Source of the DNA: Rhineura floridana
Taxonomy: Eukaryota; Chordata; Lepidosauria; Squamata; Rhineuridae
DNA length: 64,000 bases
Assembly: GCF_030035675.1 (NCBI RefSeq)
Contig: NC_084482.1
Coordinates: 76,297,120-76,361,119, forward strand
Direction of reading: 5' to 3'
The translations under genes were made by a program, and so were the position numbers. Shown one piece after another: positions 41,604-53,045 of this stretch; position 1 is the first letter of the stretch; the number at the start of each line of letters is the position of its first letter. The notes below the pieces were generated by a model. That model saw nothing but the letters and a program-made list of their open reading frames with translations, was not told the DNA's origin and ran no database searches.

Positions 41604-42350
41604 ATGGAAGTGCAGAAGGAAGCGCAGCGTATTATGACCATGTCGGTGTGGAAAATGTATCATTCGCGTATGCAGCGCGGCGGTCTCCGGCTACACCGCA
41701 GCCTGCAGTTGTCCCTTGTTATGCGGAACGCCCGGGACCTCTACCTCTCCGCCAAGCTCGAGGAAGAGGATGAGATGGCGGGAGGGATGGCCGAGGATTT
41801 TGCCGGGGGGCTGGACATGCAAGGGGAGGCGCCCGCCCCTCGACATCTGGAGGAGCCTCCGGCAACCCCCTTTCCCCAAGTCCAGAAGGAGGGGCCTCTT
41901 CCTATCCCGCAGTCTTTAGAGGCACAGCCGCCGCCGCCGCCGCCCTGTGCCAATCTCGATCCAGAACCTATGGAGACCCAGGAGGAGCCCAACAGCGGCT
42001 CGCCCGCGCCTCCCTCATCTCCGACTGCGTGGAGCCAAGGTGCCTCTGGGCCTCAACCGGGCGCCGCTAAACCTAGCCGCAAGCGCCGCAGTAGCAGCCT
42101 AGGCAAGATCGGGGCCGCCGAAGCCGGCCTGGTGCCCAGCAAAAAGGCGAAGCTTGTGGAAGAGGAAGGCGAGCGGCAGCCGCAGCGCCAAGAGGGGCCT
42201 TTCCCGAGCTTAGCCAGAGTCCTACAGGACCGATTCTCCGGCTTGATCCTCCAGCCTCCTCCAGCTAAAGGCGCCGACGAGCCCAAAGCGAGCTGCAGGC
42301 AAGGGGACGGCGTGCTAAGCATAATGGTGAGAGCCGTGGTGGCCTTCTAA
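41604..42350 (+). CDS. IER2: IER2 (immediate early response 2), intronless
   Basis: IER2 is a short-lived nuclear protein of the IER/ETR101 family, induced rapidly by growth factors and stress. The single open frame gives 248 aa (human 223). The N-terminal block MEVQKEAQRIMTMSVWKMYH, continuing through the conserved SRMQRGGLRLHRSLQLSLVM segment, is nearly identical to human. Other family motifs are SRKRRSSSL (basic, nuclear localisation), LVPSKKAKL, FPSLARVLQDRFSGL and the C-terminal MVRAVVAF. The middle is Pro/Glu-rich and longer than in human, with a CCG-encoded run of prolines near 41930. The start ATG is in strong context (GCCATCATGG). A TATA box lies 220 bases upstream, and the gene sits in a CpG island. 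The absence of introns is normal for the family. Confidence 0.98.
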   Translation: MEVQKEAQRIMTMSVWKMYHSRMQRGGLRLHRSLQLSLVMRNARDLYLSAKLEEEDEMAGGMAEDFAGGLDMQGEAPAPRHLEEPPATPFPQVQKEGPLPIPQSLEAQPPPPPPCANLDPEPMETQEEPNSGSPAPPSSPTAWSQGASGPQPGAAKPSRKRRSSSLGKIGAAEAGLVPSKKAKLVEEEGERQPQRQEGPFPSLARVLQDRFSGLILQPPPAKGADEPKASCRQGDGVLSIMVRAVVAF

Positions 42351-44070
42351 AGCGCCCCCGCCAGGGACTCGTAGCTGGAAACTTCTCTCTCTGGAGAAGC
42401 GGAGCCTGCCGAAGCCTCTCTCTGTAGAGGAGCTGAACACCGCCTCCAACTCCCGCCGTCGGCCCCCTCTCCTTGGTGGCGGGGTCTTGGCGGTTAGGAA
42501 GACGCACAGCGGGAGGCTGGTGATGGACTGGGGGCGGGCGGGGGGAGCGCTAGTGGGTCCCTCCTCCCTTTTCTCCCCCTCCGGGTTTAGGCGAGAGACG
42601 CTGTGGTGGCTTGGGAAGAAGACGAGACAAAAGGCTGTGAGAAACGCAGCGACTGTTAACGAAGGACGCCCCAGCTCGGCCTGTGAGCCTGGGACGCGGC
42701 TGTTGTGCGCCATACGAAAGACTGGTTGCGCCAACGAGAGCGTCGGTGTTATGGGACACGATAAAATTACTTTGGGGGGTGGGAGCAACCTCTAGGAAAA
42801 GGGGGGAGACTCGCAGCATTTGGGTCTTTTAAATCCGGATTCGGGTGGAAAGCAACCACGATCTGTACTGGGTGCACTTTTTTTGGTGCTAGTCAATAAC
42901 AATGACGTGTTCATCCTGCCTTTCCTTGACGAGTTATTGCCAGTTCTGGGTTGATACTTACGCCTCTTCTCCCCACCTCCTCCTTTTCTTCTTTCTGAAT
43001 GGGGCTAGAAGGGACTTAAGGTTTGTTAGGCAGGGCCCCTTAAGGGGTAAAAAGAGTCATGCTGAGAACTGTTGAAGAAAAGCAGCTTTTGTCAGTCCCG
43101 CTTGGGGGGGGGAGAATCTACCCAACATTCTTTTCCTCAGGGCCATCCGTTTCTTCTTACCTAGTAATTAAGAATGATGAAGTGGCCTGTTTCTTTGTGC
43201 CAGAGAAGATCTCAAAACCAGATTAGTCTTGCCAATGTGTGTATGGTGAGCAGGAATAGACATGGGGGAGGGGAAAACCCAACCAGTCATACTAGTTATG
43301 ACACATCTCTCATATGACTCGCATTTGCATTACACTGGGTCCAAGAGTGCAGGGGATTTCCTGCTCATGTTGCCTTAGTTGTGTTTGTTGGTTTTTGTTT
43401 TTCTAAGGTGTGTGTGTGTGGAACCCTGAATGACTGTAGGGGAGGAAGACAAGTGGTTTTTCCCTTTAAGATATAATCTTAAAGGCTTGCTGGTGGTTTT
43501 CCTAGATGACGGCAGCTGTTTATATATTGAACGGTAATGAGGGATACCATTTTATGTCCACAAACATTTTTTTCTTCTTTCCATTCCTTATGTAGCTTGG
43601 ATATTTTTCACCCAAGAAAGGGGAATGTGGGCAATAAAACCAGTCTTCTGCTTGTCCATATGGGTGTGTTCTGCTGTGTGTTTTGGGTCTAAAAACAAAA
43701 CAGTAAATCAAGTCATTCTCGGGGATTTCAGGACACTGTTTTTGCCTTTGTTCATGAACTTTTCTTCCACTCTGTCTCTAAATGTATGAAGCAGTTGCTA
43801 TTTACCTGGATTTATCTATTGTTTCATCTCAAATGCTTCATAAGTGTTTGTTTGATACAAGCTCTAGCTTTAGGGTTGGGAGCAGATGTGTAAGAATGTA
43901 TTCTAAAATGGCAGTAGGTTGGTCACTGTCAAGGTACTTTGTAATGCTAACTGTATGTAATTTGCATTTATCTTGTGTTTGCCTCAAAGGGCAAAATACA
44001 AGCTCACTTGGTTTTATCTTCATGGTGTTAATATTTTTGGTCGTTGAAATAAAGACCATTTGTTTTTTTA
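42351..44070 (+). other. IER2: IER2 3' UTR
   Basis: After the stop there is about 1.7 kb without repeats. Poly(A) signals lie at 43633-43638 and 44048-44053. The second is preceded by a T-rich stretch and followed by a T-run and a GT-rich element (TGGTGT), the usual downstream element, so it is the better end. The distal half is AT-rich, as expected of an unstable early-response mRNA. Confidence 0.65.
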
Positions 44071-47000
44071 CTCCTCTGGTGTTTAGTTCCTTACTTTAAA
44101 AAAAGCCCCCCAAAATGTGAACTTCATAGAGGGTTATCTTTCTGGGAAAGGATATAGGAGAGGAGAATGTTCAAGCGCTTACCTCATAAATGTATGAGAC
44201 TGCCTACTATATTAAACTAGTTAATGTACAAAATAGAGAAACAAAGGGAAACAGCATGTTGGTGGCAGAGCAGACAACATTTAGTTCCTTAATCAACTGC
44301 ACATTTAAAGGGCAAAAATTCCAAACTTTTGTGTATGGGCTGTTGCAAATCTGAATTATTTGATGATGGGGATTGTGGAGTTAACAAGGTCTCCAAAACT
44401 AGCCTGCAAAGTATGTATTAATGAGGGCACTGGACTCCTAGAGCATCCAGAATTTGCTGTTGATTTATGTAGCTTTTTCCAGCTGGGGTGGGGGGAGAGA
44501 AGGGGTTACAGACAAGCTAAGCCTTGATTGGGTGGGTGGCAGGCTTTCCTGATAAACTCCTATGATGTTTGGGTTTGCCTTTCAAATCTCACCATGGCAG
44601 GTAGCATGGGTCAAGTAGGTTGAGTTGCATAACGATGCGTGGTTTCAGGAAGGGGTGAGAGCATGGGAAACTTATATTTAGAGCGCCAGTAATGGCTTGT
44701 AAACTTGTTTACGATGAACTAAAATAGCCTTTCCATAAACATGGGCCAGTCGCCAGTGGATAGGGTTGGCATGCAGGAGCTTGGATGCGAGTGTGCTTTG
44801 CAAAACAGCAGTAGCAGTATCGTGAGGTGGTAATCCCTTAAGGGAGCAACTTGTGCTTGTGTTCAGTCCCTGATCATGTAATGGAAACCCTTGTCATAAG
44901 GGTTTGTTGGCTCAATACAGGTCAGATTGGACCCCATGGATGGGAGGCACCACTGCAAATCCCCAAGGAAGGCTGAGTGTAGTCCCTTTCAATTGAAACT
45001 TTTAAACAGGATGGCTGTAAAAGTTCTAGTTGGATGAGGCATGGCCTCATTTGATTACCATCAACAAAATACTGTCTCTTGGCTTCGTTTCCAGTGATTT
45101 TTGTATGACAGTTTTGCAATTGTCATACAATTGCAAAACATCTGAAATGAGGGGATGACAGATAACTAAAGGAATAAAATATATGTTGGAAAATAGAGCT
45201 AAACAGTTCTAATATCAGCTGGCTTAAAAATGCGAATATACCTCTTAAATAATTTGGTGTCTCAAGGATGTATGCTTTGGGGAAAAGTCCAGCATTTAGC
45301 ATAGGTAGTTAAAAATGAGCCAAGGTTTTATTAAGTACTTTCTTTACAACCCCTTGGGTTTTAGTGGATGCTACATGAGACAGCTGAGCAAGCAGGTGGG
45401 GTAAGTTCAATGGTGATGGGGCCCCAGGGGCTAAAGGAACTCTGCTGTGATTCAAGACTCAGGAATTTACTCCTTGTAATCTGAGCTGCTGCCAGTTTAG
45501 AGGCCAAAACCTGGTAATTTTCGCTTTTATAACAATCTGCTGATTGCCTGCCTCAAGAGCTTTTATAAAACTAATTCCTCAACTGGTGTAAAGTGCTTGA
45601 GGTTTTTGGAGTACGAATGACTGACAGCTGTTAGCCATTTCTTTTGGTTTTTTAACTGAAGAGCAGGATTATGACTTGTGGACACATGAGAATCTTAGAT
45701 CTAATTCTGAACTGTGGTGGTGAACCTCTGTCTAAACTGTACCACATCTGAGCGCAGGTCAGGACTTGAGTGAGTGAGTGCCTTCTAATACAAACATTTC
45801 CCTGCACATAGAAAATGATGTTAATGAGAACTAGGCCTCAAGTTCAGCCCAGCCCTAAATTTTCCCACAAAAACCCACTCCACCCCATCAGTGAGTCAGC
45901 TGGAAAGTTGTCTCTGTTGGAGCTTGGCTCCTCTGTCCCTGGATGAAAAATATACTTGTGGTTTGGCATGATAGGGTATTAGAACCATGACCTACTTTCT
46001 TACGACAGTCGAATATTCTGCACAAAGGATGCAAGATGCTAGCTGAACTAGGGGACTTCTGCTGAGATTCTGAGTATTATCTCTCCCCTCCCGTAAAGTA
46101 CAGTTGGTGTGCGGAATAGAGCCAAGAAGGTCTGGCTAGAATTTGAAGACACACCCATATGCCCTAAGGCCTTTACTGCTCATGTTACTTTTAGTCAAAG
46201 GTGTTTGTGTAAGGTCTTAAATTCTCTTTGGTATGCTATTACTGTAAATTAAAGGGGTGGGGGAGAGGGAGAATTCAGGACAAGTTAGGACAGGAGAATT
46301 TCTAGAAGTAAGGGATTTTGAAGTTAGACTTTTCCACGCATCCGTGTATATTAGGAGGGAAGAGGGGGAGATAGTTCTATCTCTGAGTAGGGAGAAAACA
46401 AAGGAACAAATAGGTTTCAAGATTTCAACTAAATGGTATTTTGTAGAAGTCCAAGTCACACAGAAACTTCATGTCCTTTTTTATCTTATGACACTTTAAA
46501 AAAGTTCTGTAACACCTTAATTAGGGTAATTGAAATGCTAAGTATTGAGATAAGACTATTATCTGCCTGAAGGTGTTAAAATCCATATATCCCAAGTAGT
46601 ACTTGATAATGAGGGAGCCCTGTGGAACTGTGAAAGCTTAAAATCCACTTTCGCTATTGATATGAGGGCACCATAAAGGATATTGCCCATTTAGTTCATC
46701 TGATTTATTAATCAATCTATGCCAGGGACAGACTTCTCAAGACCATTCCCAGCACAGGGTGTGACAGATTTTTTTTAAAAAAAAAATTACGGCCAGGAAC
46801 CATTCCCAAAAGTGATCCTTGTGAGCAACTTCAAGAAAGAAGGGGAGAATGTACAAAAACTTCCTTACTTAAGGTCAAGGATCAATCCTGGCTTTGTGGT
46901 AACCGAGGACCTTGTTCTGCCAGACTATCAGGCCCATTCATTCCAGCTACACAGGATGCAAGACTTCCCATGCAATGCCTCCTAGTCCACTGTCCAATGC

Positions 47001-48409
47001 ATTGAGAAAATCTCCCTCCTGATATGGAGGATTTTTTTAAAAAAGCTCTTGGAAATATACACCATTAAATATTATAACATATTCTGGAGAGGGCAGAGGT
47101 TTTGGGGGGTTAAATGTATAATTTTAATTTTATTCCTTTTGCAGCTTGAAAATGGCACCTGCTGTGGTTCCCAGTGTCGCTAGATAGACAGGCAACCCAA
47201 TGTTGCCTTGCATATAAGGATCTCAGGTAGGAGGATGAGGCAAGACTTCTACTTAGTATCTTCAAAAGTATCTGCTCTGACACACAGCAGGTCATAGGCT
47301 AAACGGGCTACAATTTGCCTCTGCATAAGGCTGCCTCTTGTATGTGGGAACAGAATGATGGAGGAAACATTCTACAGCTTTGGGCCTCTTCTGACAAGTG
47401 ATTTGTCATGTAATAATTATATAGTGTATGCTCCGTATGTGTTTTCAACAAAGTGGAAAACTAATGACAATTTTTCTTTCCCGTTTGCAATATTATACTA
47501 GGTTTGTATCTATTTAAGATCTGTATGAAGTCTAGCATGTCCATCCTCTCCTCTTTCCTCCCCCCACCTTAAGCTTTCTAGCTCTGTTGCTGTGTGGGAA
47601 ACCCACAGAGAGCTCAGACAATTCTGCATTGCACCTAGGGGCCTTGTCATGCCATTGCCTGTGTAAGACACTCCCCTTGTAAATAGACAGAAGGGTCTTT
47701 GATAACGCCCCAAACACATCTCCAGCAGAACAAAGGCAGCATAGCTAATGGCTCCCACTCACACAGTGTGACTCTCTGCCAGGAATCTGAACTCCCTCCA
47801 CCCCCTAAAGGCACAGGCTGAAGTACAGAGAAGAAGAACAAACCATCTATGCCAGGATACAGGGGTTGCAGAGCAAAGAAGGCCTAGCACACCAAACACA
47901 GTTAAGGTTAATTTCCTGTGCATCAGTTACCCCTGGAGACAGGATACCAAAGCGGATGACCTGTTCCGCTTTACCCTGAGCCGGGCTGCATCCGGCACCT
48001 GCTGAAGTTCCTGTGTTCTCATGGGGAGAGAGGAGGGAAGAGTGCCAGAGGGACTGTGTACCTTTAGTCTGAGATTCTTGGCCTGATGACCACAGCTTCC
48101 TCCTCCTGCCAATTATTGCTATTACATAACTATATTAATTGGTATGGAATTTTAATTTTCTCTTTTCTGGTTTCACAGAGTTTTCCTTTGTTTCGTTTAG
48201 TAAGAGGCAGAGAAAGAAGTAGTTTCTAGCCTTTCTGCATTCAGAATACACATTCAGCCTATAAAAGGACAAAATACTACAGCATCAAAACAATAGGATT
48301 ATAGGAACTCATTCAGAGGAGAGATTTGCATGCCCATTGTCCAGTCACCTGTAAACATACAAATCCTTTGTAGGTTATGTTAGTACCCCATTTCAAGATT
48401 GAAAAATGG
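44071..48409. other. Gene-poor DNA downstream of IER2
   Basis: No exon, RNA gene or clear repeat was recognised in 4.3 kb, other than the overlapping inverted repeats at 45103-45139. CACNA1A, the gene after IER2 in human, was not found. Confidence 0.5.
45103..45139. repeat. Overlapping inverted repeats (two alternative hairpins)
   Basis: GTTTTGCAATTGT (45111-45123) and ACAATTGCAAAAC (45127-45139) are perfect 13-base arms with a 3-base loop. GTATGACA (45103-45110) and TGTCATAC (45121-45128) form a second stem that shares bases with the first. Confidence 0.85.
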
Positions 48410-48608
48410 AAATTGACTGCTTTCAAGTCAATTTCGACTTATGGCAACCCTATGAATAGGGTTTTCATGGTAAACGGTATTCAGAGGTGGTTTTACCATT
48501 GCCTTCCTCCGAGGCTGAGAGGCAGTGACTGGCCCAAGGTCATCCAGTGAGCTCCATGGTTGTGTGGGGATTCGAACCCTGGTCTCCCAGGTCGTAGTCC
48601 AACACCTC
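48410..48608 (-). repeat. Squamate-type tRNA SINE with BovB tail
   Basis: Minus strand: B box GGGTTCGAATCC, then CACTGGATGACCTTGGGCC, and the tail GGTTGCCATAAGTCGAAAT-type ending, as in the BovB at 55410-55440. The A-box end is eroded. Confidence 0.8.
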
Positions 48609-48779
48609 ATATTTGGTTATATTCCTGGATGTGGTGAAAGTGCTTTGTTCTCATTACAAAGCTGGTTACTAAACCCAGGTTCCAGACCTCTGGCCCTGGC
48701 AGCAACTCTGCCCACACTTCCCGTGGCTGCATACAGAAACCAGGACTTTATCCCTTAACTGCCTACATGTACTCTGAGA

Positions 48780-49115
48780 TCTGCTTCAGCGGCCCTATTT
48801 GTATCCCCACCTCTGGGAGCAATTAGGCTGGCGGGCACAAAGGAAAAGGCCTTCTTGGCAGCAGCCCCACTCTTGTAGAATTCTATTCCAATTGTGATAT
48901 GGCAGGCCCCATCATGGCAGGCCTTCACGCTTCCTCATGATTAAGGATTCTAACATTTTTGGTGTGATTTTATTTCTTTGTGATTTATTGTTTTAGGGGG
49001 CTGAATGTTTTCATGTTATTGTTGGTTACAATCATTTATCAAATTCAGTGTTGTGTTTTTTCATATTTTAAATTTATTATGAATTATACATTGTTGAGAT
49101 ATTGTTGGAAACTGA
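48780..49115 (+). mobile_element. L2 LINE 3' fragment
   Basis: GGGCACAAAGGAAAAGGCCT and TTGGCAGCAGCCCCACTC match the L2 GGCACACGGGAGAGAGC / GCTGTGGCCCCA block at 6970-7005. An AT-rich L2-like 3' region follows, ending at the SINE at 49127. Confidence 0.55.
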
Positions 49116-49126
49116 CGTGGGCGGTA

Positions 49127-49318
49127 AAATGTAAATGTACTGCCTTCAAGTCGATTCCGACTTATGGCGATTCTATGAATAGGGTTTTCATGAGGCTGAG
49201 AGGCAGTGACTGGCCCAAGGTCACCCAGTGAGCTTCATGGCTATGTGGGCATTCAAACCCTGGTCTCCCAGGTCATAGTCCAACACCTTAACCACTATAC
49301 CACACTGGCTCGTCCCTA
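49127..49318 (-). repeat. Squamate-type tRNA SINE with BovB tail
   Basis: Minus strand: AGCCAGTGTGGTATAGTGGT (A box), GGGTTTGAATGCC in place of the B box, CTCACTGGGTGACCTTGGGC, and the tail CGCCATAAGTCGGAATCGAC. Lacks the part between the CCTCATGAAAACCC and the tail seen in the 48410 copy. Confidence 0.85.
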
Positions 49319-50409
49319 AAATGATGACTTAAATATTGCAAATAAATAACCATCTTCTCATTCATCCTGATCAAAAGATCCCATTCAAAATAAGTTCTGC
49401 CTTCTGGGTGGTCCCCCCAAAAAATTTTTTAGATTAATTCCTTCTCCCCAACTTCAGACTAGAACCTCATCTACCATGCACCATCACCTGTGCTTTAGTC
49501 CTTCCTTTTTTGTGATACACCAGCTTCAATGGAAGGTTAAATGTGAAAAGCATTCATCCCTCTGGAGTTGCTCAAGGCTTTTATTCAGAGTTGTTTTGCT
49601 CTGCCCTGCTTCTCTTAACCTGAGTGGGTCCACCTTTTCTATTCTCATGCTCTGCCACGTTGCTGGGGCAGGCTGGGATCCCACAATTACTACACTCAGC
49701 ATGTGGAATACTATTGAATATTATCTTGGGCAGGGAGCAGCCAGACAGCCTCATTAAAGTACTCCAACTGAGGCAATTATGGGCCACACCTCAGAATAAT
49801 TAGCACCCATGGGAAACTGCTTTGTAGACAGGCTGCATAAGCTAACAGCTAGAGCAGGTTATGCTAGAAACCAGGCCTTGTGAATGTTGTCATGGGCGCT
49901 ATCTCTTCCCCCCTCCCCCCAAACCAACCAAAAAAGTAGGAAACAAAATTTAGTGGGTTAGAACGTGGCTTGGAATTCAGACTCTCTTAGAGACACAAAC
50001 TTTACACAAGTCATATGACTTCTGAACCTTGGATTCTGTACTTCTCTAATTATTAATAGTATGCATAAACAGCTAAACATACTTTTAAAAAAAAATCCCC
50101 AGCAGCTATGATCTCTCCTTCAGTTCTGCCACCTGCCCCATCACTGTATGAGTGATAAGAGATTGTGTATGCTATGAAATATTCAGTGCTTGAAGCAATC
50201 TAATGAATGAGACAAAGTCCATAAAGTGACATTTCCCCTTCATGTTTCTTAATTCCTTATACAATGCAGAGGCGGCAATTTGTGCACTTTGGTTGTTTAC
50301 CCATTTGAAAATTGGAGCCACACTTACAGATGATCCTAACAATTGAAGCCACCTTTTGAGCACGCTGGGTGTGCAATAAAAGTATAAATGTGATTTCCAG
50401 TTTTGTCAA

Positions 50410-50584
50410 AGAGCCAGTGTGGTGTAGTGGTTAAGGTGTTGGACTATGACCTGGGAGACCAGGGTTCGAATCCCCATGAAGCTCACTGGGTGACCTTGGA
50501 CCAGTCACTGCCTCAGCCTCATGAAAACTCTATTCATAGGGTCGCCATAAGTTGGAACCAACTTGAAGGCAGTACATTTACATT
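50410..50584 (+). repeat. Squamate-type tRNA SINE with BovB tail
   Basis: AGCCAGTGTGGTGTAGTGGT (A box), GGGTTCGAATCC (intact B box), CTCACTGGGTGACCTTGG, and the tail GGGTCGCCATAAGTTGGAAC then CAACTTGAAGGCAG. Part of the body is shortened relative to the 48410 copy. Confidence 0.87.
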
Positions 50585-52075
50585 ACCAAATTGATAATCC
50601 GTATCTTACATCCAAAGCTAGCCACTCCCTCCAACCTAAGGAACCCCAAATCAGACTCTGAGATCTGGGTGGGAGAACCAGCCCTTCCTGGAAAACAGAG
50701 AATTTGAGTTCCATTTGTCAACCTTTCTATAATCTGAAAAATTGGAATTATGTCCCCAAGGACATATAGTTAAATGGTGAAACAAGGTACAAATGTCTTC
50801 TGGTTCTGCTTTTCAGAAAACAGATGAGACCAGGACAGTTACTTTTTTCAATCTGGAAAATTGGGATTCTAACCTTGGGCAGATTTGTCATTTCACCCCA
50901 TGGTTAAAGAGGGGGAAGTGACGAGTTACATGTGGAGAGACAGTAATTGTAGGCAAGGGGTTGTATTCAGTGTAGCACTAAGTAAGCAAGGATTTCTGCT
51001 TGTGCAATGAAATTCCCCCTCCCCTCCCCCATGACCCAAATCTGTTCCAGGGGTTCTCCCAAGCCTTTGGAGCAGAATTGGGGAGGGCGTGAGTGCCTGG
51101 CAAGGAGGAAGTCCCATTGCCCTAGTGGTAATCCTTGCCCTGATGGGATGTGTTAGTAGAATACCACCTATGGAAGGGTCCCTTTTATAAGATACTTCAA
51201 TTTTTGACAAGCAATGTACATAGTGCATTGCTACAACACTATACTAGCTGGAAGCAACAGGGGAGGGCTGCAATTGTATGGGAGGAAACTACATGTACTT
51301 TGACATTGTGTGGGGAGGTAAAAGGGCTCTTTATTTCTTCCTGCCCAGATGTGGCTCCTTCTTCATTTTTCTCCAGTTCCCACTGATTGCATCTCTAGGA
51401 TTTGACTGAGCCTCCGCTTCCACCTTGGGTAATACCTCTGGTGCTGCAAGACTACAGAGACCATCTCTCCGGCTGCAGCTCCACCTTCCACTTCCCACAC
51501 TGAGTGCACATGCAAGGTGCTCATGGTGCAGGCTTAGGGAGGTGCCTTGGGAATATGCCAGCTGTTCTTTGTCCCTCACCCTAGCAGGGCGGCACTTGCA
51601 AAGCTCAGCCCTGGGCTCACTGCCAGTCCGGTTGGAACAACAACCTGCATGGCAAAACCCTAGGCCCTTGCTGCTGAGTGGAGGTGAGGTGAGCAGTTTG
51701 TGCAAGGAGAGTGCAGCTTTGGAAGTAAAAGAGAACTTCTCAGTCAAAGACACTGACACATTAAGGACTGAATGCTGTGATTTGGACTTGGTGTGTCACT
51801 GCTCGGTCTTCTTCAAGGCATGTTCAAAGTTCCATCACCTTGTGATCTTTGTCTAACAAGTTCTAGCAGACTTGGAAGTAGAAAGCCAGCAGTCAATAAC
51901 CAGGCAATCTTTTTTCCTTTCTCTGCAGTGACCCCAAATTAATCTCACTTCTCAGAAATTGCATCATCTAGAAAAGCTCAGTCCCACACCTGGCCACCAG
52001 CTGTTCCTTCTGTTCAAAGTTTCATCTCCTTCCCAAATATAAGAGTTAGGAACTTCTACACACAAGACAAGGAAT
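50585..52075. other. Intergenic DNA, nothing recognised
   Basis: Open frames of about 140 codons lie on both strands near 51331-51856, but neither has a recognisable domain, and they overlap each other. I see no repeat or RNA gene. Confidence 0.45.
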
Positions 52076-52080
52076 GGAAT

Positions 52081-52581
52081 TGTTGGAATATATGAGGTTC
52101 AACTCCAGCTTGGTGGGTTGAGGCTGCATGGGGGTTAATAAGGGTAGCTAGAGAGCTAGACCTCTTGCTGGTTAAGGCTATACCTATCCCTTTGATTCCC
52201 TTCCTGCTAGGCTGATCAGCAAAGGAATGTTGAATCCCAGTTCCTTTCCGCCTCTCTGTTTTCTCTTTCTCTCAAGAGGAGAGCAGACATCTTCTCTTTG
52301 TCTCTCCTCTCAACCAGGATGAGGGCGAGTACTGGGACCAGTGCTCGCTGCTCCAGCATAGACCAGTTAAGCTAGATATAGGACTCTTTCCTGTCAAGCA
52401 TGTACTTCCAGAATAAAGTAGTTGTTTCTTATTTTAAAGCTTAAAGTCTCTGTCTGACTAATTTGCAGGGAAGGTAGAATCTTAGCAAAGATTCATACAC
52501 ACACACTAAGCTCGCTCAATACTCTCTGTTCCGCAGCGCATACGCAACCTTGCTACGTTCTTTTAATAGGAAATTCTGACA
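52081..52581. mobile_element. Solo LTR of an LTR retroelement (fossil)
   Basis: The 501-bp unit begins TGTTGGAA and ends TTCTGACA, with imperfect inverted tips. A 5-bp duplication, GGAAT, flanks it at 52076-52080 and 52582-52586. An internal AATAAA near 52412 would be the poly(A) signal of a plus-oriented LTR. No internal coding region adjoins it, so this is a recombined relic. Family (ERV or gypsy-like) not determined; the perfect duplication suggests only moderate age. Confidence 0.75.
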
Positions 52582-53045
52582 GGAATCCCCATGGCATCCC
52601 CCACACACCCTCAAACACCTGTTGCACAAATAAAAAGTCTTATAGGTGGAAGCGTGCAAGCCGTTGTATGGCTTGCCTTTATATCTGTGAGGTATTATGT
52701 GTGCCTATTTGTGAATGTTATCAGAAAGACCAACATGGCACTTCCTGTGGAGAGAAATTGGTGTGCAGGAGTGAAGTGGTAATCAGTGGGCCTTAATATA
52801 TGCATTTGTGTGTACTGCAGACGTTATTTGCTAATGGCCACTTTGTTAAATCTTCTCTTCCACTGCCTGACCTCATTTGCAAAACAAGAAATAAAAGAGG
52901 AGCATGATAAGAGCTGCAACTTTTGCAAAACGTCTTGCGGGCAGGCCACCTTATAGGATGAAGGTTGGGGCCTTGGGCTGCCAATCCTACTCCCATCCCA
53001 AAGTTGGCTTTTAACAAAAACTAGTTGCTGATCAGAGGTGTAGAG

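Larger units (their letters stand above)
41150..42720. promoter_or_regulatory. CpG island over IER2 promoter and coding region
   Basis: CpG dinucleotides are dense from just upstream of the TATA box through the coding region into the early 3' UTR, in contrast with the CpG-poor DNA on both sides. This is typical of an unmethylated promoter of a broadly expressed early-response gene. Limits are judged by eye. Confidence 0.75.

Noticed and set aside
30781-50584. tRNA genes
   Set aside because: The A- and B-box matches belong to SINE heads with LINE-type tails; no complete cloverleaf was seen.
51331-51856. Two overlapping frames of about 142 codons on opposite strands
   Set aside because: Neither has a recognisable domain or start context; likely chance in GC-richer DNA.
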